The translations under genes were made by a program, and so were the position numbers. A stretch of 64,000 nt of DNA. It comes from Pseudarthrobacter sp. NamE2 (GTDB lineage Bacteria > Actinomycetota > Actinomycetes > Actinomycetales > Micrococcaceae). The DNA lies in NCBI RefSeq assembly GCF_005796205.1, contig NZ_VAHN01000012.1, forward strand, positions 1 through 64,000. The letters run 5' to 3'. Position 1 is the stretch's first letter; every line of letters starts with the position of its first letter. The notes under the pieces were generated by a model. That model searched no databases and was not told the origin of the DNA. It was given only the letters and a program-made list of their open reading frames with translations. Below are positions 1 through 10,494 of this stretch, in pieces.

Positions 1-672
1 CACAACGGCACGACCGGTGGCCTGGGCGCCGCTGTAGATGCTGCACTCGACGTCACCCTGGTCGGCTTGGGAACAAACGGCCCTGACGGCACCACCGGCG
101 GACTCGAGACCGTCGTAGACGCAGTCGTCGACATCAACCTCGGCGGCAACGGCACAGACGGCACCACCGGCGGCAGCGGCGGACTGGACCTGGGAGCGGG
201 CCTGGACGTTGACCTCGGTCTCGGCCTGATCGGTGACGGCACCGGCACCCCGGGCACCGAGAACCCCGGCACCGAAACCCCCGGCACGGATCCGGGTGAC
301 GGTAACACCGGCGGCGTAGGCACTGTTGATCCCGGCACCGACAACCCTGGCACCGGCACCAACAACCCCGGCACGGGCAATGGCTCGGGCACAGGAAACG
401 GTACGGACAACGGCACCTCCGGTAGGAATACCGGCAACGGCAACACCAACGGCGGGAAAAACGGCACAACCGGTACCAGCGGCTTCTCGGTAGCCCCCGC
501 AGGTTCCACTGCAGTTGGTGGTGCCATTGCCGCTGACACCACCCCGCGCAGCGCGCCAGGCCAGGGCCGCACCGCCCTCGCCAACACGGGCGTGGACGCT
601 TCTTTGGCCCCGCTCGCCCTGCTGCTTCTGGCGGCCGGACTCCTGATGCTTCGCAAGCGCCGGGTGTCCTAG
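1..672 (+). CDS. LANTG-anchored repetitive surface protein (5' end outside window)
   Basis: The reading frame is open from base 1, so only the last 223 residues are visible. They are very rich in Gly, Thr, Asp and Asn. An imperfect repeat built around DGTTGG followed by a VVDAVVDINL-like segment comes first, then a low-complexity PGT(E/D)NPGT linker. The C-terminus has a sorting signal: LANTG at visible residues 193-197, a hydrophobic segment, and a KRR tail. LAXTG signals are typical substrates of class E sortases in high-GC actinobacteria, so the protein is probably covalently attached to the wall and exposed. No adhesin or enzyme domain is visible and the ligand is unknown. The next gene, on the same strand, begins about 280 bases later. 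Confidence 0.85.
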   Translation, partial: HNGTTGGLGAAVDAALDVTLVGLGTNGPDGTTGGLETVVDAVVDINLGGNGTDGTTGGSGGLDLGAGLDVDLGLGLIGDGTGTPGTENPGTETPGTDPGDGNTGGVGTVDPGTDNPGTGTNNPGTGNGSGTGNGTDNGTSGRNTGNGNTNGGKNGTTGTSGFSVAPAGSTAVGGAIAADTTPRSAPGQGRTALANTGVDASLAPLALLLLAAGLLMLRKRRVS

Positions 673-909
673 CTGGCTCCAAAGCTTCTGACAACGCCTG
701 CACTTTGCGCTTGAAGCGGCTGCAGCCAGCAGGCTGAGGGAAGGGAGGTCTGCCCAGGAAAACGCATAAAGCAAACGCAAACATGTCCTCAGCACACATG
801 TCCTTGTGGCCGGTGGTCCGGCGGCGAAATCCCCGAAGTTCGCCGCCGGACCGCCGGTGTGCCTGACCGGAACTGCCAAGGCCAATCGTGAGTTTCACCG
901 TAGCGCCCG

Positions 910-915
910 TATAAT
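910..915 (+). promoter_or_regulatory. Candidate -10 hexamer for the kinase gene
   Basis: A perfect TATAAT lies about 40 bases before the kinase start at 956. No good -35 hexamer is seen at the expected distance, so this is weak support for a promoter. The stretch 673-909 holds no gene I can support. Confidence 0.35.
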
Positions 916-955
916 TTGTGTACGAGAGTGCCGCGGCGCACCGGGAGGAACGGTC

Positions 956-2173
956 ATGGTGGCGGAATCGCCTAGCTCCATCACGAATGAAGTTGTCGGC
1001 GGACGTTATCGGTTGGGCGAAGTTATTGGCCGCGGCGGGATGTCCTCGGTCTACTCTGCCCGGGACGAAAACCTGGGCCGTGATGTTGCCCTCAAGCTTT
1101 TCGCTCCACAGGCCCCTGACGCTGAAGAACTGAAGCGCCAGGAAGCAGAGATCCAGTTGCTGGCCACGTTGAATCATCCCGGGCTGGTCACGCTCTTCGA
1201 CGCCGGCATTGATAACCGTATACCGGAGGAACCCCGGCCGTTCCTTACCATGGAACTGGTGGAGGGCCAGGACCTGCGGACACGTATCCGGCACAGCACG
1301 GTCCCCCTGGAGGAACTGGCAGTCATTGGCGCCGGGATCGCCGACGCGCTGGCATATGTCCACGGGCTGGGCATCATTCACCGGGACATCAAGCCGGCCA
1401 ACATCCTGTTGGTCCAGATCCGGCCCGGCGAACCGCTCCGCCCCAAGCTGACCGATTTTGGCATTGCCAGGATCGTCGACTCGACCAGGCTGACGGCCAC
1501 CGGAACCATGGTGGGCACTGCCGCCTACCTCAGCCCGGAGCAGGCGATGGGCCAGCCGCTCTCGCCCGCAACCGACATCTACTCGCTCGGCCTCGTGCTG
1601 CTTGAGTGCATCAAGGGAACAGTGGAGTATCCGGGCAGTGCAGTGGAATCGGCAGTCGCGCGTCTGCACCGTGCCCCCGAGATCCCTGATGACGTCCCGA
1701 AGGAGTGGGCCGACCTCATTCGCTCCATGACCTCGATCGAGCCCCTGGAAAGGCCGGCTGCTGCGGATATCGAGGTGGCACTGCGCCAGGCCCTCGTCTC
1801 ACCGGCGTCCACGCCCGGGGAACTGGCGCCCGAAACTACGCGTGTGCTGCCCGCGATGCCGTTCCATCCCCCGTCCATCACTGCCGAAGAATCAGTGGAC
1901 GAGATCCGGGAGGCCGCTGCGCAGGAGAACCGGCTTGTAGCCACGGACAAGGCGGCAGCTGATTCTGACCCGGTGCAGTCACTGCATCCGCAAGCCCGGA
2001 CCAAGCGCTTCTGGCTGGCTGTGGTTCTGAGCCTTGTGGTGGTCGCGGCTGCGGTGGCCGCCGTCATGATGACGCTGTCCGCGCAGTCTCCCGCCGACGT
2101 CGTGCCCTATCCAGAGGTGACCGGGGTGCTGGGAGACCATCTGGAGGAGCTCCAGAAGAGCGTTGAACCGTGA
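956..2173 (+). CDS. Transmembrane Ser/Thr protein kinase (no full PASTA repeats)
   Basis: 405-residue Hanks-type kinase. The ATG at 956 follows GGGAGGAA with a 5-base gap; the frame is open further upstream but lacks kinase homology there. The N-lobe has the glycine loop GRGGMSS at 25-31 and the ATP lysine in VALKLF (K47). The catalytic loop HRDIKPAN starts at 142, DFG is at 167-169, and an SPEQ motif stands in place of APE. A Pro/Glu-rich juxtamembrane region leads to one hydrophobic segment near residues 360-382. The outside tail is only about 25 residues, and its PEVTGVLGDHLEEL stretch resembles the start of a PASTA unit. The following lipoprotein gene overlaps by 4 bases and is an obvious candidate partner or sensor. 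The stimulus is unknown. Confidence 0.93.
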   Translation: MVAESPSSITNEVVGGRYRLGEVIGRGGMSSVYSARDENLGRDVALKLFAPQAPDAEELKRQEAEIQLLATLNHPGLVTLFDAGIDNRIPEEPRPFLTMELVEGQDLRTRIRHSTVPLEELAVIGAGIADALAYVHGLGIIHRDIKPANILLVQIRPGEPLRPKLTDFGIARIVDSTRLTATGTMVGTAAYLSPEQAMGQPLSPATDIYSLGLVLLECIKGTVEYPGSAVESAVARLHRAPEIPDDVPKEWADLIRSMTSIEPLERPAAADIEVALRQALVSPASTPGELAPETTRVLPAMPFHPPSITAEESVDEIREAAAQENRLVATDKAAADSDPVQSLHPQARTKRFWLAVVLSLVVVAAAVAAVMMTLSAQSPADVVPYPEVTGVLGDHLEELQKSVEP

Positions 2174-2730
2174 GGCTGCGGCTTGCACAAGGTAAACGCC
2201 TGTTAACTGCCTGCCTGGCCGGCTCGCTGGCCGCGGGTCTGCTGGCCGGCTGCGGCGCACAGGAAACGGGCCTGCAGCGCGATGCCGCACGGCAGCTCCA
2301 GGCCCGTGTACTTGAGGTGACACAGGCGTCGTCGCAGAATAATCCCGTTGCTGCGCTGCAGGCCCTCGAAGGGCTCGAGGCTGAGTTGGAGGCCGCGCAG
2401 GGCAGGGGTGACATTTCCGAGGAACGCCGCCGCAGCATCACCACCATTGCTACCGCGGTCCGGGCCGACCTCAAGGATGTGATCGCCGCAGCTGAGGCGG
2501 CAGCGGCGCAGGCGGCTGAGGCGGCAGCGGCGAAGGCGGCTGAGGAAAAGGCGGCAGAGGCCAAGGCGGCTGAGGAAAAGGCGGCGGCCGAAGCAGCCCT
2601 GTCTCCGTCGCCCTTGCCGGAACCACCGGCGCCCGTGATTCCCCAGCCTGCGCCGGTCCCCGTCCCGGAGCAGGACAAAGAGGAAGACAAGAAAGACGAG
2701 GAAAAGGACAAGGGCAAGGGCAAGGACTGA
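2170..2730 (+). CDS. Ala/Glu-rich lipoprotein coupled to the kinase gene
   Basis: 186 residues. The GTG start overlaps the kinase stop (GTGA), which indicates translational coupling. The N-terminus is a lipoprotein signal ending in LLAGC with the lipidated Cys at residue 28. Residues 30-110 are predicted helical and charged. They are followed by an AAKAAEEKAA-type coiled-coil repeat (underlying DNA tandem repeat around 2500-2595), a proline-rich segment, and a strongly charged Lys/Asp/Glu tail of about 20 residues. No enzymatic motif is visible. It is probably anchored outside the membrane, where it could span toward the wall or present a signal to the kinase. The coupling is seen; the partnership is inferred. 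Confidence 0.85.
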   Translation: MRLRLAQGKRLLTACLAGSLAAGLLAGCGAQETGLQRDAARQLQARVLEVTQASSQNNPVAALQALEGLEAELEAAQGRGDISEERRRSITTIATAVRADLKDVIAAAEAAAAQAAEAAAAKAAEEKAAEAKAAEEKAAAEAALSPSPLPEPPAPVIPQPAPVPVPEQDKEEDKKDEEKDKGKGKD

Positions 2731-2782
2731 ACCCTTCCGGGAAGGCAGGGCAGGACGTCGGCCCAGCAGCCCGGGCTTGGGT

Positions 2783-3679
2783 TTAGTCCCCAGGGCTCTC
2801 CACCGCCCCGGTGACACCGGCGAGGACTGCCGCAAGTGCGGGCCACCTGTTGTTGCCGTGCCGGGTCCGGGCGTAGGCACGCACCACAACCTCGGGTTCC
2901 CGGAGCGGAATCAGTGCCACCCCGTTGCGGGGTTGCCAGTCAGCCGGCAGGAGGCCGATTCCCATGCCGGCCAAGATCAGGTCCTCCACGAGGTCAAGGC
3001 TGTCGGCCTGGTGCCTTATCCGGGGTTCGAACCCTGCCATTGATGAGATGAGTCGCAGGACTTCCTCGTCTGCCCGGTTGCGGGAGTTGCCGATCCAGTC
3101 GCTGTCCTTCAGGAGGCGGAAAACCTCTGGAGCCGTGCCACGCACCGCTGCTGCCTCCGGCATGCCCAGGCTCCACGGGGTACTCCACAGATGGAGTGAA
3201 TCGTAGGTGCTGCCGTTGCTGTCCGGGGCCAGGTTGTAGTCATAGGTCAGGGCGAGGTCGACGGCGTCAGCGGCCAGGAGTGCCAGTGCTTCAGCCGGTT
3301 CGTGCTCCCGCACTTCGATCTTCACGCGGGGGTGCGTGCCGGCCAGGATACCGACGACGGGCATCAGCACCTTGCGGACTGCGGTGGCGAAACCGGCAAC
3401 ACGGACCGTTCCCTCGGGTTCGGCCTCCGGATCCAGTTCTGCCGTGGCAGCGCCGACTGCTGCAAGGATGGTGACCGCATGGTCCACCAGGCGCCGGCCG
3501 GCCGGGGTCAGGCGAACTCCCCTGCCTGCGGGTTCCAGAAGGGACGTGCCCGTTTCACGTGCCAGGGCCGCGATCTGCTGGGACACGGTGGACGTGGTGG
3601 TGCCCAGGGAGTCGGCGACGTTGCGCATCGACCCCTGGCGGGCAAGTTCCAGGAGGACTTCCAGGCTGCGGGTTTCCAT
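2783..3679 (-). CDS. LysR-family transcriptional regulator
   Basis: 298 residues, the usual LysR length. The N-terminal winged helix-turn-helix spans about residues 1-60 (RNVADSLGTTTSTVSQQI recognition region), followed by the linker helix. A periplasmic-binding-like effector domain fills about 90-290. It is divergent from an EamA-family exporter, and a 17-base perfect inverted repeat lies 10 bases ahead of its start codon. That is the classic LysR arrangement of autoregulation plus effector-dependent activation of the divergent gene. The effector is probably a substrate of the exporter, such as an amino acid, but nothing in the sequence identifies it. Confidence 0.93.
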   Translation of the reverse strand: METRSLEVLLELARQGSMRNVADSLGTTTSTVSQQIAALARETGTSLLEPAGRGVRLTPAGRRLVDHAVTILAAVGAATAELDPEAEPEGTVRVAGFATAVRKVLMPVVGILAGTHPRVKIEVREHEPAEALALLAADAVDLALTYDYNLAPDSNGSTYDSLHLWSTPWSLGMPEAAAVRGTAPEVFRLLKDSDWIGNSRNRADEEVLRLISSMAGFEPRIRHQADSLDLVEDLILAGMGIGLLPADWQPRNGVALIPLREPEVVVRAYARTRHGNNRWPALAAVLAGVTGAVESPGD

Positions 3680-3689
3680 GCAACTTATT

Positions 3690-3706
3690 GTCCGTCATTT
3701 ACGGAC
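3690..3706. promoter_or_regulatory. Palindromic operator between lysR-type gene and EamA exporter
   Basis: GTCCGT, a 5-base spacer CATTT, then ACGGAC: perfect 6-base arms in the short divergent gap. The size and the T/A-flanked dyad match LysR boxes. It lies between the LysR start at 3679 and the exporter start at about 3764, so one dimer site could serve both directions. Confidence 0.65.
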
Positions 3707-3763
3707 GGTGTGTTCACTATCGTCACGTGGACGTCAACAGTATGGACCCGCTCTACTAAGTGG

Positions 3764-4684
3764 GTGACTTCTTCAGGCAAGGGCAGCAACAACGCAAAGA
3801 CCGGAACAGCAATGGCAGGAGCAGCGATGTGCTGTGTCCAGCTGGGACTCGCCGCTTCGGTAGGGCTTTCGGATGCGCTGGGTCCAGAGGGAGTTTCGTG
3901 GCTTCGCCTTGCCTGGGCTGCAGTGTTCCTCCTGGCCTTCACCCGGCCGTGGCGGTCCCCCCTGAGCCGGTCCGGCTTGGTCACATGTATCCTGCTTGGG
4001 CTGGCGACGGCCGGCATGACCTTGATGTTCATGGCCGCGGCCGTGCGCATCCCGTTGGGAACCGCAAGCGCGCTGGAGTTCCTCGGCCCTCTGGCTGTTG
4101 CCGTGGTCCGCAGCCGCGGGGCCGGCCGGTGGTGGGCCCTGGTGGCAGCGGCAGGAGTGGCCGCATTGACCGAGCCATGGAATGGCGGCGGCAGCGATCC
4201 CATTGGTGTGCTCCTGGCGCTCGGAGCGGCCGCGTGCTGGGCCGCTTATATCCTCCTGACGCAGCGCGCCGGCGATGAGGTCAATGGCCTTCAGGCGCTG
4301 GCGGTGTCCCTGCCGGTCGCCGCCGCTGCCACCACTGTGCTGGTGGGCCCGGCCGTAGTTGGCCGGCTGGACTGGCAGCTGCTGCTTGTTGGAGCCGGTC
4401 TGGCGCTCCTGATGCCGGTGATTCCTTTCAGCCTTGAGCTGCTGGCCCTGCGCCGCCTGAAAGCGTCCGTGTTCGGAACGCTGATGAGCCTGGAGCCCGC
4501 CATCGCCGTGGCCATTGGCTTTGTGGTGCTTGGACAGGCACCGGGACTGACCGCACTCGCGGGCGTCGCGCTGGTGATGGCGGCCGGGGTCGGTGTAACC
4601 CTGCAGTCCGGACGGGAAGGGCGTCCGGGCCCCGATGTTCGGGACGACGGCGCTTCACGGACAGAGGCGCCGGCGGCCCGTTAA
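3764..4684 (+). CDS. EamA/DMT-family exporter (RhtA-like)
   Basis: About 306 residues with roughly ten hydrophobic segments arranged as two EamA repeats (near residues 17-145 and 155-290). It resembles RhtA-type threonine/homoserine exporters in layout, so export of an amino acid or a small metabolite is the likely role. The start is uncertain: GTG at 3764 lacks a clear ribosome binding site, and ATG at 3812 (just before the first membrane segment) is the alternative; the ORF's far-upstream Met codons run antisense to the LysR gene and are ignored. The charged, Arg-rich C-terminal tail is cytoplasmic. Control is probably by the divergent LysR protein through the palindrome at 3690-3706. Confidence 0.87.
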   Translation: MTSSGKGSNNAKTGTAMAGAAMCCVQLGLAASVGLSDALGPEGVSWLRLAWAAVFLLAFTRPWRSPLSRSGLVTCILLGLATAGMTLMFMAAAVRIPLGTASALEFLGPLAVAVVRSRGAGRWWALVAAAGVAALTEPWNGGGSDPIGVLLALGAAACWAAYILLTQRAGDEVNGLQALAVSLPVAAAATTVLVGPAVVGRLDWQLLLVGAGLALLMPVIPFSLELLALRRLKASVFGTLMSLEPAIAVAIGFVVLGQAPGLTALAGVALVMAAGVGVTLQSGREGRPGPDVRDDGASRTEAPAAR

Positions 4685-4703
4685 CAACACCAAAAAACAA
4701 AGA

Positions 4704-4743
4704 AGGCGGCGCCCCGGGACACCCCGGGACGCCGCCTCTTTGC
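4704..4743. terminator. Bidirectional intrinsic terminator
   Basis: Stem 4705-4718 pairs with 4723-4736 (13 of 14 pairs, one C/A mismatch) around an ACAC loop. CTCTTTGCCTT follows on the plus strand, and an A-rich stretch upstream gives a U-tract on the minus strand. It separates the convergent exporter and icd genes. Confidence 0.85.
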
Positions 4744-4771
4744 CTTCAGCTGCCTGCGGCAGCCGCCCAGC

Positions 4772-7237
<2,466 letters not shown>

Positions 7238-7268
7238 TTTACAAATTTGTCATATGACGATAAATTTG
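7238..7268 (+). promoter_or_regulatory. Promoter with overlapping palindromes for the secreted protease
   Basis: A -35 TTTACA (7238-7243) and a -10 TAAATT (7261-7266) are separated by exactly 17 bases, in an AT-rich patch that stands out against the GC-rich surroundings. Two perfect 10-base palindromes overlap inside it: ACAAATTTGT (7241-7250) and GTCATATGAC (7249-7258). AAATTTG also recurs at 7262-7268. A repressor bound here would block RNA polymerase directly. Confidence 0.65.
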
Positions 7269-7323
7269 CTAGGTCACTCTCCGGCTCGCCCCGGGGCCGA
7301 TTCCCCGTTCAGACAGGACAACA

Positions 7324-8283
7324 ATGACACGCACCAGGTCACTCGCCACGGGCCTCCTGAGCCTCTCATCGGCCGCCGTTCTGGCACTTGCCTCCGCCGG
7401 CGCAGCCACCGCCAAGCCGGCCGGTTTCAATGACAAAAAGGATCCCTCAGTCGTCAGCATCACCGTCGAGGGCGCCGGTGCGGCCGAGTACTGGACGGCG
7501 GACAAGATGCGCGCCGCCATCCCGGGCGATGTCCTGGCAAGTAAGGCACTGGAGCGGGGCAACCGCTCGAAGGCGGTTGAAAAGGGCAAGAGCAGCGAGG
7601 TCAAGTCCACCCGGGGGAAGCAGACAATCGCGGTCAGCGAGACTCCGGTCAAGCACATCGGCAAGGTGTTCTTCACCCTCGGCGGAGCCAACTATGTTTG
7701 TTCCGCCAACGCTGTTGCCTCGGTCAACGAGAGCACCGTCTCCACGGCCGGCCACTGCCTGAACGACGGCCCCGGCGCCTTCGCCACCAACTTCATCTTT
7801 GTTCCGGCCTACAACAATGGCGCCGCGCCCTACGGCAAGTGGACGGCACGGTCTTACCACGCCCCCACCCAGTGGAGCGCGTCCGGCGACATGGCCTACG
7901 ACACCGGCTTCGCAGTGATGGACAAGCTGGACAACCAGACTTTGACGGACGTGGTGGGCGGATCGGGAGTGGCGTTCAACCAGGCGCGCGGCCTCACCTA
8001 CAAGTCCTTCGGCTACCCCGCAGCATCGCCCTTCGACGGCCAGACCCTCAAGAGCTGCACCGGAACGGCAACCCCGGACACCACCAATCCGCAGTTCGGC
8101 ACGCAGGGCATCCCCTGCGACATGACGGGCGGGTCCTCGGGCGGCCCGTGGTTCATCGGCACCAGCTCCGCCGGCACCCAGAACACCGTCAACAGCTACG
8201 GCTACAGCGGTTCGAAATTCATGTACGGCCCCTACTGGGGCACCGTCATCCAGGCGACCTACAACAGTGCAGCAGTCTCCTAG
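7324..8283 (+). CDS. Secreted trypsin/V8-like serine endopeptidase
   Basis: 319 residues. A Sec signal peptide occupies about 1-30 (ASAGAATA cleavage region). A propeptide-like part carries EYWTADKMRAAIP at 55-67. The S1-family catalytic domain follows: His144 in STAGHC, Asp193 in YDTGF, and Ser272 in GGSSGGPW. Four cysteines (C126/C145 and C245/C255 regions) could form two disulfides. The replacement of the usual GDSGG by GSSGG and the overall size fit the V8/glutamyl-endopeptidase branch, so Glu-specific cleavage is possible but not shown. It has its own promoter (7238-7268). Another, tiny frame with the same YWT motif follows directly. Confidence 0.9.
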   Translation: MTRTRSLATGLLSLSSAAVLALASAGAATAKPAGFNDKKDPSVVSITVEGAGAAEYWTADKMRAAIPGDVLASKALERGNRSKAVEKGKSSEVKSTRGKQTIAVSETPVKHIGKVFFTLGGANYVCSANAVASVNESTVSTAGHCLNDGPGAFATNFIFVPAYNNGAAPYGKWTARSYHAPTQWSASGDMAYDTGFAVMDKLDNQTLTDVVGGSGVAFNQARGLTYKSFGYPAASPFDGQTLKSCTGTATPDTTNPQFGTQGIPCDMTGGSSGGPWFIGTSSAGTQNTVNSYGYSGSKFMYGPYWGTVIQATYNSAAVS

Positions 8284-8485
8284 CAGCGACTCCAGCGGCC
8301 GGGATCCCGTGACCCGCAGCGACGTGCGCCAGACCCGCGAGGAGATCCTCGAGTACTGGACCAGGCAGCGGATGGCGGAAGCCAAGCCGCGGGAGCTCCG
8401 GCTTCCGGCGGAAGGTGCGCGTCTCGATCAGAGGGACGCAGACACTGGTGACACGGGCGGCGGCGCGGCCGAAACCTCGCCCTAA
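8267..8485 (+). CDS. Small hypothetical protein sharing the YWT motif of the protease
   Basis: Up to 72 residues, overlapping the protease stop by 17 bases; GTG at 8309 gives a 58-residue alternative, and no strong ribosome binding site is seen for either. It contains ILEYWTRQRMAEAKP, which matches the pattern of EYWTADKMRAAIP in the upstream protease (EYWT-x2-basic-M-x2-A-x-P). The rest is Asp/Gly-rich and lacks known motifs. It may be a real small protein, or the propeptide remnant of a lost second protease. Confidence is limited by its size. Confidence 0.45.
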   Translation: MQQSPSSDSSGRDPVTRSDVRQTREEILEYWTRQRMAEAKPRELRLPAEGARLDQRDADTGDTGGGAAETSP

Positions 8486-8501
8486 ACCTGCCGCAGGAAA
8501 C

Positions 8502-8544
8502 AACGACGGCGCCTGTCCCCTTCGCGGGGGCAGGCGCCGTCGTT
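8502..8544. terminator. Strong intrinsic terminator
   Basis: A 19-base stem (8502-8520 with 8526-8544, one G-U pair) and a TTCGC loop. It lies between the convergent protease and purH genes and could stop transcription from both sides. It has no long U-tract on the plus strand. Confidence 0.8.
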
Positions 8545-8666
8545 ATGACTGGGCCGGCGCCGGCCGGGTTCCCTGGCCGTGGAGCCGCTCCGGCGAGGGC
8601 CCCGGCCCGGAGCTTGCGAGGGCTGGGAGCCGGTGCGGACTTGCGAGGTTAGGGCGCCGGTGGGGA

Positions 8667-10352
8667 TCAGTGGAAGAAGTGGCGGGCGCCGGTGAAGTAC
8701 ATGGTGATTCCGGCCGCGTTCGCTGCCGCAATGACTTCCTCGTCCCGCACGGATCCGCCGGGCTGCACCACGGCGCGGACGCCGGCGTCGATCAGGATCT
8801 GCAGGCCGTCGGCAAACGGGAAGAAGGCATCGGAGGCGGCAACGGCGCCGCGGGACCGCTGGGGTGCCCCGCCCGCGTCGGCATTGGACGCACCGCCGGC
8901 GCCGTCGACGTCGGACTCCACCTTGATGCCCAGGGTGTTGGCCCGTTCCACGGCGAGGCGGCAGGAGTCCAAACGGTTGACCTGGCCCATGCCGATGCCG
9001 ACGGCGGCGCCGTCGGCGGCGAGGAGGATGGCGTTCGACTTGGCGGCGCGGCATGCGGTCCAGGCGAAGGTTAGGTCAGCGAGGGTCTTCTCATCCGCGG
9101 CCTCGCCGGCGGCGAGAGTCCAGTTGGCGGGGTTGTCGCCGTCTGCGTCCACCTTGTCTGTGACCTGCACCAGAACGCCGCCGGAGACCTGGCGGATTTC
9201 GGTCGGGTACCGGCCGTAGCCCTCAGGAAGCGCGAGCAGGCGGATGTTCTTCTTCGTGGAAAGGATCTCCACGGCCTCCGGCTCAAAGCCCGGGGCGATG
9301 ACAACCTCGGTGAAGATGTCCTTGACGGTGTTTGCCATTCCTGCAGTGACGGGACGGTTGGCGGCGATCACGCCGCCGAACGCGGACACGGGGTCGCAGG
9401 CGTGGGCCTTGGCGTGCGCATCGGCGATGGGGTCGGCGGCGTCCGCGGAACCGACAGCCACTCCACAGGGATTGGCGTGCTTGATGATGGCCACGGCCGG
9501 TTCGCTAAAGTCAAAGGCGGCGCGGAGCGCGGCGTCGGCATCCACGAAGTTGTTGTAGCTCATGGCCTTGCCGTGCAGCTGGTCGGCCTGCGCGATGCCG
9601 ACGGGCGCGGCCTTGTCCACGTACAGGGCCGCCTGCTGGTGCGGGTTCTCGCCGTACCGCAGGACATCTGAGCGTTCCAGGGACAGGCCGGCATAGGCTG
9701 GCCAGTCGATGACGCCGTCGCCGTCCTCGTCCAGGAACTGGCTGGCGGTCCAGGTGGCCACTGCATTGTCGTAGGAGGCGGTGTGGGCGAACGCCTTGGC
9801 GGCCAGCCTGCGCCGGGTCTTGAGGTCGAAGCCGCCTTCAGCGGCTGCGGTGACCACCTGGCTGTAGAAGGAGGGATCCACCACGATTGCGACGGCGGCG
9901 TGGTTCTTCGCGGCGGAGCGCACCATGGCGGGGCCTCCGATGTCGATCTGCTCCACCACGTCGTCCTGGGCGGCGCCGGACTTCACCGTTTCCACGAACG
10001 GGTAGAGGTTCACCACCACCAGGTCGAAAGGCTCGATTTCCATGGCAGTCAGGGTTTCCATGTGCGCTGCCACGCGGCGGTCGGCAAGGATGCCGCCGTG
10101 GACGCGCGGGTGCAGGGTCTTGACCCGGCCGTCCAGCATCTCCGGCGAACCGGTGACTTCCTCGACCTCCTGGACCGGGATCCCCGCGGCGGCGATCTTC
10201 TTGGCCGTGGACCCGGTGGAGACAAGCTTCACCCCCGCTGCGTGCAGGCCCTGTGCGAGCTCCTCCAGACCGGTCTTGTCGTAGACCGAGATCAGCGCCC
10301 GGCGGATGGGAACACGGTCAATGGATACGCGCTCATGCTGCGTGAAGCTCAC
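8667..10352 (-). CDS. purH: Bifunctional AICAR formyltransferase / IMP cyclohydrolase
   Basis: 561 residues, slightly long for PurH. It performs the last two steps of purine synthesis: formyl transfer from 10-formyl-THF to AICAR, then ring closure to IMP. The N-terminal MGS-like cyclohydrolase domain (about 15-150) has STGSTAKKI and [14 protein letters not shown]. The transformylase domain has RYGENPHQ at 232-239 and the catalytic Lys-His pair in KHANPCGVA (K291-H292). The C-terminal end RHFFH is the normal end of the family. The GTG start is preceded by GGAGA with a 6-base gap. In related genomes purN normally lies directly upstream; here purN is 2.6 kb away with two genes in between. Confidence 0.97.
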   Translation of the reverse strand: MSFTQHERVSIDRVPIRRALISVYDKTGLEELAQGLHAAGVKLVSTGSTAKKIAAAGIPVQEVEEVTGSPEMLDGRVKTLHPRVHGGILADRRVAAHMETLTAMEIEPFDLVVVNLYPFVETVKSGAAQDDVVEQIDIGGPAMVRSAAKNHAAVAIVVDPSFYSQVVTAAAEGGFDLKTRRRLAAKAFAHTASYDNAVATWTASQFLDEDGDGVIDWPAYAGLSLERSDVLRYGENPHQQAALYVDKAAPVGIAQADQLHGKAMSYNNFVDADAALRAAFDFSEPAVAIIKHANPCGVAVGSADAADPIADAHAKAHACDPVSAFGGVIAANRPVTAGMANTVKDIFTEVVIAPGFEPEAVEILSTKKNIRLLALPEGYGRYPTEIRQVSGGVLVQVTDKVDADGDNPANWTLAAGEAADEKTLADLTFAWTACRAAKSNAILLAADGAAVGIGMGQVNRLDSCRLAVERANTLGIKVESDVDGAGGASNADAGGAPQRSRGAVAASDAFFPFADGLQILIDAGVRAVVQPGGSVRDEEVIAAANAAGITMYFTGARHFFH

Positions 10353-10494
10353 AAATGTCTCCGTCTTATCTCGCGGAACAGCGCCGCGGTTGGTGGGGAT
10401 ACGGCCAGTTTATCGTGAAGCGCCAGTTGACCCGTGAGTCCTCCGGAGTATGAAGGCCGGTGCACGCGACTAGAGTTTTCCGCAGGAGGCTGCG

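Noticed and set aside
134..1669. 511-codon minus-strand frame opposite the surface protein and kinase
   Set aside because: Arg/Cys-rich low-complexity translation with no motifs; it is the antisense of two well-supported genes in GC-rich DNA.
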